Positions 55,539 through 64,000 of a DNA stretch of 64,000 bases are shown here, one piece after another (position 1 is the first letter of the stretch; every line of letters begins with the position of its first letter). The translations under genes were made by a program, and so were the position numbers. Below the pieces are notes generated by a model, which worked only from the letters and a program-made list of their open reading frames with translations, was not told the origin of the DNA and ran no database searches. The stretch is from positions 1 to 64,000 of the forward strand of contig JAUGWO010000056.1 in assembly GCA_049724395.1 (NCBI GenBank), written 5' to 3'. This DNA is from Spongospora subterranea f. sp. subterranea. Lineage: Eukaryota > Endomyxa: Phytomyxea > Phytomyxea > Plasmodiophorida.

Positions 55539-57592
55539 CTTTTTTGCCAGTCACTTTAATTAAACAGTCAATGTTGTTGATTTATGTCGACAGCGATCAA
55601 CACTCAGTTTATCGTTTCCTGAATCGTTTATCTTGAGTTTTGCGTCTCAGGCGAAGCGAGGTTGCTTTCTGTTTGTGAGTTGGGCGCCATTTACAACAAG
55701 GCAAGGCGTATGTGGTCTGCGAGACCCTGAACAATTAAATCTCGCCCGTCGGGGTGATGGCAGGATCGGCATCTCCTGCCGTTCCTCCTCGGTCGTTGAA
55801 TGAGAATATCGGATGAGCCTAACAGTTTAATTTTGGATGGATCTGCTCCAACAGTGCCAAGCCCGTTTTTCACAATTAACGATATATATACGGTCCTTTG
55901 ACGCATCCCAAGCCTCGCTCACCCATTTGGTGATGAGGATTCGTCTTTCTCGAGCAGTAAATTCCCCGTCAAATTATTTAAAAAAAAATAAAGGCAGCGC
56001 CGTTCGACTATGAATACGAGGAGTCAAACGGACGAGCGAAGCAGAAGGAAAAGAAGATAACGAAGAAGAAAAAGTGACAACAACATGGCTTGATCTCATT
56101 TTTCATCAAATTTATTAAAAAAATGCTTTTGTTAAGACCCTAAACAGTGATATGAACCAGCGTTTAGGGTTTTAGGCACCTAAAACCAGGGTTCAGCCCT
56201 TGTACAAGATCTCTTATCAGACAGATTTACTACATCTACACAGTGAGTATGAAAAGAGTTCATCATTTTCGCATTTTCCATCTTCTATATTTTTCAATTT
56301 TCAATTCATGGCTCTCGAGACTAGGTCGCGAAGCCAGAGTGATGATGAACAGGGCATAGACAACTCTCAATCCCAGCGCATCAAATAGCACAAAACACAA
56401 TCCATCGAGAAAGCAACAGCTCTGTAGTTGCGATTCATGAGTGTGGAAGCCACTCTGGGCCAATGTTGTTAACAAGGGCGTCATGTTCGAATCCGGTTCC
56501 AGGATCAGGTACGCCATGGATTGTTCGTGAACTACTTGGCAGCGCAACGCTTCCGAGTCTACTCTCCGCTGTTATCCCTCCCATATCGTGGCTCGCCGTC
56601 CATCGTCCCGTCCGGCACTGCATTCAAACCTGGCGTTGCGCCTCAGTCGCAAACTAGATGAAATCGCCTTCTGTGAATTCTCATACCGCAAAACGGGCGA
56701 TCCTGTCAAAATTCGAAGACGAGCCACTTCTTGAGAAGTTCATCGAGTCGATGAGCAGGTATCTGGTGCGTTATCGATGGTGCGAGCAACGCTGGGGCAT
56801 GGACCTATGAGGAGTATCATATCATTGATATCGATGCTAGGCGTGGACTGGCCATAGCCACCCGAGCTTTGCTTGCCGAGACGATCAAGGTTCACTGGAC
56901 ACCAAGATTCCGTTGGTTCTGGATTCAGCAAGCGTCAATGGACCTGATCGTAGTCAGACCGACCGGAACGTCAGTTTCACGAATGGGGACGCGACTCAAA
57001 ATTCGCGCCATGTGGATTATTTTAATGGTCGTCACAAGGCTTTATCCAATAACTCGTTCACAAGTAAAGGCCTCACGGTCGCCTATCTTAGTAAGTCGTT
57101 ATTAGTGTGATTAAAAACTTTCACGATGGGTCCCGTGGCTGTTGAATTTGTGTTAATTTTTTTTTGTCCCAGCACCATATTTTTGACAATCCTGATCCAG
57201 TCCAAAGTTTTACGGGTTCAAATCAGTCTTTGTGTGGTCCGCCTTCTGATATAGTGTTTCGTTGGTTGGTAGATGAGTGGGAAATGAACATTTAGTAGAT
57301 GAGATGGTCTTGCCCCAGAAGCACCTGGAATGCCGTTTCATGGTAGATTTGCATCGGATTTAATCCTCGCCACACACGAAATTGCTGTATTCAAAACAAT
57401 TCCACTGTGTCAGTTTCTCACAATCGGTTGTTTCAATGGATAATTCACATCGCGCATGTCGAAATCGCTTGTCAGATCACAGATTCTATTAAAACAGGTG
57501 TTCGTTATTGGTTAGTAAAATTATTATGTATTGTAGATCTCGTAATTTCGATCATAGTCATTTCGTCATCATCATCCAATAGAGGGTGATTC
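55539..57592. other. Intergenic with possible Copia protease remnant
   Basis: Near 56900-57100 one frame reads IPLVLDSASVNGPDRSQTDR, loosely like a Copia protease active site (vLDSGAs). The evidence is weak. The perfect palindrome GGTTTTAGG-CA-CCTAAAACC lies at 56168-56187 next to GTTTAGGG. Confidence 0.35.
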
Positions 57593-57800
57593 TCACGAGT
57601 CATCGTCCTTCCAACACGCCCTCTCGATGGTGAGCCCAAGGACCGCGGGTCGTAGACGGTCAAATGGTGTCGCGTTGAGGGCCTTAGTCAAAAGATCTGC
57701 TCTCATGTCCTCTGTCGGACAGTACTTAACTTCGATTTCACCTGCCGCGATCAGGTCTCTTGTATAACGGAAACACACGTCGATATGTCAGCGCGTCCCA
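57593..57800 (-). mobile_element. Copia RNase H C-terminal fragment
   Basis: Minus strand: HIDVCFRYTRDLIAAGEIEV then CPTEDMRADLLTKALNATPF and LGL, the terminal block of Copia RNase H (HIdi-yH-iRd--------y--t--q-ADi-TKaL). A stop replaces a residue just before HID, and upstream sequence to about 58100 is degenerate. Confidence 0.85.
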
Positions 57801-59700
57801 ACCGATAATTTTAGCCTAGCTTCGGTTTCGATGACTGATGGACTTTCGATTCGGCTTTGTAAGCGGCTGTCTATGAACTGGGATTACGCTATCTGCTTGG
57901 CGTAAAAGCCACCAATCGATCCTCAATGCCACAGTGGAAATGGATTCAGAGCTTCGCAATGCCTTCATATGACAGATTGACGCTTGTGACTTTCTACCAC
58001 TTGTTGATTGCGAGATATCGGTGTGGGCTTCTTCAACACACTCTATGTCAGAATTCCTTGGTGATGGTGATTCTCAGTTCGGCTTCTTCATTTTCGTTCT
58101 AGTCCAGACGAAGAAATTTTTGTGCGACGTTCAGATCCAAATCGTTTAATGCAGAAGATGTGGCTAAACAACGGGCAGAGTCCAACAATGCAACCATCAA
58201 AGAATCTGGTCTCAACAGTCGCATATTGCAAAGTTCAACTTAAACCAGATAATTAGGCAGACCATTTCTTTGTCAAAAGGCAAGATGGGGCTTTGTGCGC
58301 GAAAATCAAAGGTGAGTTTTGGCCATTGGAGGAAGGGGCAGAACCTTCTAATTAGCGAGTATGAGCCCGTACTTGCTTCTCCGTCTTCTGTACGGCTCCC
58401 CCAACGATAATCATGCCGTTTTTGATGAGGCTGATAACAAAAGAAAAAGTGAATCCACAAGAATTGATGGCCTGATTTTGAGTATACCGATGATCATCAC
58501 GATAAGTATTTTGAGGTGATCAAGCTACAACGTGACACAAATTGAAATTGAGCAGCATCTGGGTTCTATGAAGACAAAGCCGTCAAATTGAACCAATACT
58601 GATTGGTGACCTGATCTGCCATTTGAATGATGACGGCTGCTGTGGATGAAAACTGACGCCTACCTAGGGAATATATACTTCGTTAGAATTGAAATACATT
58701 GAATGTGGATGGAGCAAAAAAATATTCGTGCGTTGAACTAAAAATTTGGTGTTAAGGGGCATCGTGGCGCTCAAAAATATAAAACAAACAGCGAATCAAA
58801 GGGACTTCAAGTTTCAGAAAGAATTGAGCGCAAACACGAATTGGTGATATGACCTGACATGCAAAGTATGAAGGAAGGGGTAATGAAAACTGACGGGAAC
58901 TTGGGGTCGTTAGATTTCAAAATGAACCACGTGCATCAAATCAGTCCGGGTGGTGTCTTTTATCCCTCGTTGAGAAATTCCAGTCTCTCCACTCGGAAAC
59001 CTTATGTACAGTCACAAAATACTGAGATTTATTGAGTGATAGTAGAAGGTGGAAGGATGTCTGGCAATCTACCCATTCCAGTTGTGAATTTAATATTTAA
59101 ATCATAAATGAACCCATCACCAATGAGATTGGCTCTAGGTTCTCTACATTTGATTTGATTTTGGATTTGTCAAAGAAATTTACGAGTTGTGTAGAATTTT
59201 GTCGAAGTGATCAACTAAATTGAATATATCGCATGCCTGTATTCCAGACCTTCGTCCTTGCGTCTAGCCTACTTTCCTCGTCAATAATGGCTTCAACAAT
59301 AGCTGCTGAAGACGCAAACGAGGCTCGTAAAGGGCATTTGGACCTCTCCGCGCGATGATTATGCATGGAACAGCACCAGCCTTGACGCACGTCGAACATT
59401 TGCCTTTCTTACGCCGAGAAGATCAACCACTTAAATACAACAACATGGTTTGCGTTGCCTGCTCTCTCACATGAGCCAATACCTGTTAATATCATCCCAA
59501 CCCTGCCTCTTCTTCCTAAGGTGAAGCACTGGAACTGTTAAAAACGGCACTGCAGGTACATTTCCAGGTTGAAGAAATGCTGCCCTCCCATCGCCATGCA
59601 AACTGTTGCCAAATGCCAGCAGATTCACAGTGAGCATACGGTATGTATGCTCGTTGCTAATCGCATGTAGATTGATTTTCAGAAATTCTTAATCTTAGAA
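57801..59700. other. Intergenic, nothing firm
   Basis: Decayed sequence. A plus-strand stretch near 59410-59520 (INHLNTTTWFALPALSHEPI) looks protein-like before a possible donor CCTAAG|GTGAAG, but no gene could be assembled. Confidence 0.3.
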
Positions 59701-59769
59701 TATCGAACGTCTTCCTTGACAGGATCCAGGACACCCTGATATGCCGCAATATTGATGCGATTGCGAATT

Positions 59770-59975
59770 TCCCGGACCCATTGTATTGTTTCTGGATGAG
59801 GGTCCTCAATTCCGTTGGGATGAATCGAGTTCAAAAACGATGCAATTATTCGAAGCTATGGTTCGGATCGACACTCAACAGTATCTTCAAAATATCAACA
59901 CACCCGATTTCAGCAAGTTCATAGGAGGGATCATCACCAGCCTCAACACGATGATGACAGACGTGCGGAAACGCC
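59770..59975 (+). CDS. Possible exon at the left border of the satellite
   Basis: An open frame reads FLDEGPQFRWDESSSKTMQL, FEAMVRIDTQQYLQN and FSKFIGGIITSLNTMMTDV, then runs into 53-bp satellite units. Composition looks coding, but there is no ATG, and the upstream acceptor was not found. Confidence 0.35.
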
Positions 59976-61107
59976 ACATGTGGTTGAATATAACCACATT
60001 TATGCAGAATCCCTCTTACAGGATACGCCAAATGTGGTTGAATATAACCACAAGTATCCCTCTTACAAGATGTGAAATGTGGTCCGATAACCACATTATG
60101 CAATATCCCTCTTCAAGATACGCCAAATGTGCGGAAGATCACATTATGCAGTAGATTCTTGCCACATGTGGTCGAATATAACCCGTGCTCCCTTTCTATT
60201 GCTGCCACAAGAATATGTCCACATTATATCCCTCTTACAAGATACGCCAAATGTGCCATGAATATAACAGATTAAACGAAGCAGCTCCTTTTTTACAAGA
60301 TACGCCAAATGTGGTTCTCTATTTATGGAAGTGGTTGAATATCACATTATGCTCCCGTTACAACGATACGCCACAAGTGGTTGATTATGCAGTATCCCTC
60401 CAAGATACATGAATATAACCACATTATGCAGTGTCCCTCTTACAAGATACGCCACATGTGGTTAAATATATACCACATTATGCAGTATCCCTTTTACAAG
60501 ATACGCCACAAGTGGTTGAATATAACCACATTATGCAGTGATCCCTCTTACAAGATACGCCACAAGTGGTTGAATATAACCACATTATGCAGTATCCCTC
60601 TTACAAGATACGCCAGCATGTGGTTGAATATAACCACATTTGCAGTATCCCTCTTACAAGAAATGTGGTTGAATATAACCACATGCAGTCCCTCTTACAA
60701 GATAACATGTGGACGAATATAACCACATTATGCAGTATCCCTTTTACAAGATACGCCACAAGTGGTTGAAGATAACCACATTATGCAGCATCCCTCTTAC
60801 AAGATACGCCACAACTGGTTGAATATAACCACAATGCATATCCGGCTTCGATGCAGCACATGTGATACGAATATAACCACAGTTATCAGTTCCCTCTTAC
60901 AAGATACAGCAAGTCTGAATATAACGCAAATTATCAGAAACTGTTACAGATTCTCTGATGTGGTCGAATATAACCACATTATGCAGTGTCCCTCTTACAA
61001 GATACGCCACATGTGGGAATATAACCACATTATGCAGTATCCCTCTTACAAGATACGCCACATGTGGTTGAATATAACCACATTATGCAGTATCCCTCTT
61101 ACAACTT
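59975..61107 (+). repeat. 53-bp satellite array, block 1
   Basis: The unit is TGGTTGAATATAACCACATT then ATGCAGTATCCCTCTTACAA then GATACGCCACATG. Each junction forms CCACATGTGG, a perfect 10-bp palindrome, and TGGTT-GAATAT-AACCA is a near-hairpin. Many units carry small deletions, so spacing is irregular. Confidence 0.95.
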
Positions 61108-61555
61108 CAAGTTGTATGCGGTGTGTTATGGGTACCATCAACGATTGTGAAGTCGCCATACACTGTGGCGTATAACGACATGAACAGTCTATCCATAGGG
61201 TAAGCAAAATACGCCACATGAGATAATAACCACTGATGATTGTCACCTGCAAATAAACAGTTGATAAACGCTGCGACATGTCTATTGAATATAAAAACAT
61301 TATCCAGCATCCCTCTTATCATAGCCCGCTTCCATGAACTTGGTCATATAATCCACATCTTATGCCGAAATGTAATTCTTTCCCGCGTCGGATTGACCTG
61401 GACAAAAGGCCAGTCGAATACGTTTTACCAGGATTTGATCCCTCCAAAATTTCCCTAACCTGATTGGATGAGCTTTCAGTAATCTTAACCACATTAGAAG
61501 TGCAAAACAACGATTACCTTAGACAAAGGTACGCCAATTGTAGCGAGCAACGCCA
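61108..61555. other. Non-satellite insert between array blocks, with MULE fragment
   Basis: On the minus strand about 61115-61170, TVYGDFTIVDGTHNT matches YGDFTIADATFNI of the MULE transposase at 17226-18068 (first catalytic Asp region). The remainder is not recognised. A few decayed satellite words occur. Confidence 0.55.
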
Positions 61556-62356
61556 CTATGTGGTTAATTCACGCACATTATGCAGTATCCCTCTTTACTC
61601 CACATGTGGTTAAATATAACCACATTATGCAGTGTCCCTCTTACCAATATAACCACATTATGCAGTTCCCTTTTACAAGATACGCCACAAGTGGTTGAAT
61701 ATAACCAGCATCCCTCTTACAAGATACGCCACGTGGTTGAATATAACCACATTATGCAGTATCCCTCTTACAAGATACGCCACATGTGGTGATAATATAA
61801 CCACATTATGCAGTCTATCAAAAGATACGCCACATGTGACCAATATACACATTATGCAGTGATCCCTCTTACAAGATACGCCACACGTAACCACATTATG
61901 CAGTGTCCCTCTTACAAGATACGCCACATGTGGTTGAATATAACCACATTATGCAGTATCCCTCTTAACAAGATACGCCACATGTGATGGAATATAACCA
62001 CATTATGCAGTATCCCTCTTACAAGATACGCCACATGTGGTTAAATATAACCACATTATGCAGTGTCCCTCTTACAAGATACGCCACATGTGGTTGAATA
62101 TAACCACATTATGCAGTATCCCTCTTACGATACGCCCCATTTAAATACAACCACATACGCAGTGATCCTCACCAGATACGCCACATGTGGTTGAATTAAC
62201 CACATTATGCAGTATTTGGTCTTGGATCCCTCTTACAAGATACGCCACATGTGGTTGAATATAACCACATTATGCAGTGTCCCTCTTACAAGATTCGCCA
62301 CATGTGGTTAAATATAACCACATTATGCAGTATCCCTCTTACAAGATACGCCACAC
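61556..62356 (+). repeat. 53-bp satellite array, block 2
   Basis: Same unit as block 1, with more truncated units on the left. It ends abruptly at GATACGCCACACCAGCGAAT. Confidence 0.95.
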
Positions 62357-62569
62357 CAGCGAATCCACTTGTTTTGACGCTTCGTTCAATGTGTATAGGT
62401 CACGATTGTGGTTTTCTGTCATCTCCAATTGCAGTTTAGACAACGATAAGAGTGAATCGTGTTGAGTTTCATATCCTGTCTCAATTGCTTGTTTCGCGAG
62501 TTTGTCAATCTCTTTGCTATTGACAGCAGCGCCAATTGTTGAATTGACTAGCGAATTCGTAGCAATCAA
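62344..62569 (-). CDS. Possible exon at the right border of the satellite
   Basis: Minus-strand block with KEIDKLAKQAIETGYETQHD and LLSLSKLQLEMTENHNRDLY, helical in character. A GT donor (TCGCTG|GTGTGG) lies exactly where satellite sequence begins. The first codon taken is not certain to be a start. Confidence 0.35.
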
Positions 62570-62796
62570 GTGTTATCGTCTAGACCCACATTTAATCTTT
62601 GCGATGCCGGGATAGGAAGATTTGAAGGGCGTTTTTAAACGAAACAAGATGTTACGAACTACCCGCTATTTATTTTCTCTCATAAACGGGTTGAAACAAC
62701 ATGGCATGTCGAATGTCCCTCTCTCCTACGATATTGGCTTCGATAAGCAGCCACAACGTTATACAGCAACTAGTGCTGCAGAGCAACGCACCTATG

Positions 62797-64000
62797 AAAT
62801 GCAGAACTAAATCACAAAATATTGAATAGATTGGAGAGAATAATCGGGTATCTGAACCCTGGTGAATGACAATTAAAACCGTTCGTCTCACCCTCAACTC
62901 TGAACTCATCCTTGCCCGTTGGCGAACCGCCCTACTGTTGCGCCATCCCATTCCTTCAATGCGTGTCCTCAACTTGTTGGGTTTGCTGCTTGTGGCGATC
63001 AGATCGACTCGATCTGTGACAACCGAACCTGGTCATGGTTGGGACGAACCGCTTGGCTCAGGTCAAACCAAAGTCGCTACAAGAATCGCCTCCTCCACAT
63101 TTTCGGTATGGATGGCGGAATTACGCGACAAAGAATTGCCAAATTCTGAGATCATTGGTCCATGCAGGACACCATGTCGCCATCGCTGGAGTGGAAAATG
63201 CTCCATGACAAGACCCAAAATTCACCATTTCCAGTATTCGAATATGCGACATGGGAGTCCGATTGGCTGAAAGGCACGTTTGATTATTTCAATAACAATC
63301 GTGTCGACCAGTGTGATGAAAGTTCTGCGATGAATGTATGAATGTAATTGCTCAGTTCATCCTCAAAAAGAGATTCGGCTAGTTAAGTGCGTTTTTAGGA
63401 ATGGCACTCGAGCCCGGGTTTGAAAATTGACGAGTCCCATATCAGTTTGAATTCGCAACTGCTGAACCAAGAGGGCGAGAACTTCGATTGCCTTATCGAT
63501 GCAAATCAAATTTCTATTGATTCGCAAATTTTGCCGCCAAAAGACATCCTCGAGAATCTCGTGCCCGATCACAGAAACGCCCACCAGTTTTGTGACAGTT
63601 CTTCCAGAAATTTGGCCGTTCAGTCCATGTCCAAATTGTGTTTGGGATTGCTAAGTTCGTTTTAGGATTTGACCCCGAACACGAGTTCAAACCGTGATGC
63701 ATCCCGTATCAGTATTGATGATCAACAGTCAATTGAAAGCGTAGAGGGCAAAACTTTCGATTGCCGCATTGAAAATACGATTATTTCGAAAATCCAGCCT
63801 GTTGACGTTCGTGAAAATTTCGTGCCAGTAAGAGATTGCCGAGAATCGTGATCACCAATATCTTATTATATGGCGTGCTAGGATGGATTTTACTGCTGCA
63901 GACTCACAAAATGGTTAAGGTTCGTCAATTCACGTACTTGGTTGGATTGAAATTGCTCTGTCCGCTCCTAAACTGGGACCTGGATGAGGTTAAAGACTAT
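62797..64000 (+). repeat. Segmental duplication, arm B (inverse of 39261-40467)
   Basis: Covers flank, signal-peptide exon and module exons of copy B and continues past the window edge. Confidence 0.85.
62959..64000 (+). CDS. Predicted secreted protein with repeated exon modules, copy B (runs off the edge)
   Basis: ATG 62959 starts MRVLNLLGLLLVAIRSTRSV, a signal peptide. Exon 1 ends at TCG|GTATGG. Exon 2 follows CATGCAG and reads DTMSPSLEWKMLHDKTQNSP to ESSAMN|GTATGA. Exon 3 follows TTTTTAG (DESHISLNSQLLNQEGENFD then CLIDANQISIDSQ). Exon 4 follows TTTTAG (DASRISIDDQQSIESVEGKT then FDCRIEN) and ends at VP|GTAAGA. All four are phase 0 on both sides, so modules can be added or lost without shifting frame. 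The next exon, MVKVRQFTYLVGLKLLCPLL then NWDLDEVKDY, has two extra T relative to copy A (GATGGATTTTACTG vs GATGGATTACTG) and is thrown out of frame. Probably extracellular; function unknown. Confidence 0.5.

Noticed and set aside
56470-56510. tRNA-like GTTCGAATCC box
   Set aside because: The flanking bases do not pair into a T stem, and no cloverleaf could be drawn.
60072-62439. Repetitive ORFs rich in WLNITT and PSYKIRH
   Set aside because: They are translations of the 53-bp satellite.

Overview
The window looks like nuclear DNA of a microbial eukaryote. Spliced genes have GT-AG introns (about 50-66 nt in one family, 105-383 nt in another), transposons are nested and mostly broken, and satellites are long. 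No rRNA, tRNA, CRISPR array or prokaryotic operon was found. Several clues point towards a protist such as a plasmodiophorid or oomycete, or an early-diverging fungus: a GT60-type glycosyltransferase, plant/oomycete-style mariner transposases (HIDEKWF), chromodomain Gypsy elements, a telomere-associated OrsD/TLH-like remnant and a short TTTTAGGG run. The lineage is inference and cannot be fixed from the sequence alone.

Layout. 1-6750: two copies of the telomere-helicase-associated remnant, one ending in telomere-like repeats, around a GC-rich LINE. 6851-8215: a small DNA element with terminal inverted repeats and a zinc-binding ORF. 8230-20200: a transposon nest of Gypsy, mariner and MULE pieces, with several inverted duplications. 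21500-22440: LINE remnant. 23210-26100 and 31081-32151: two paralogous predicted secreted proteins related to AsaB/CmcJ-type 2-oxoglutarate oxygenases, one with a long repetitive tail. 27100-29050: degenerate Copia and Gypsy. 33300-34310: a gene built from duplicated exons. 38025-40299 and 62959-64000 (window edge): two inverted copies of a predicted secreted protein gene with repeated exon modules and cysteine-rich repeats. 41086-42049: 37-bp minisatellite beside a chromovirus end. 43250-43681 and 43815-44207: convergent small genes. 44510-48098: a nine-exon gene with three HMG boxes and a C-terminal SAM domain. 49556-52150: inverted Copia-like arms. 54079-55538: two-exon GT60 glycosyltransferase. 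57593-57800: Copia RNase H end. 59975-62356: 53-bp satellite with a MULE fragment.

The genes that look alive are the HMG-SAM protein (nuclear, DNA-binding), the GT60 enzyme (secretory pathway), the oxygenase-like paralog at 31081-32151 and parts of the modular families. The modular and oxygenase-like genes share features of fast-evolving secreted repertoires: predicted signal peptides, repeat expansion, frame breaks and segmental duplication in transposon-rich DNA. A role in host interaction is a hypothesis only. All gene models were read by eye and no database search was run.
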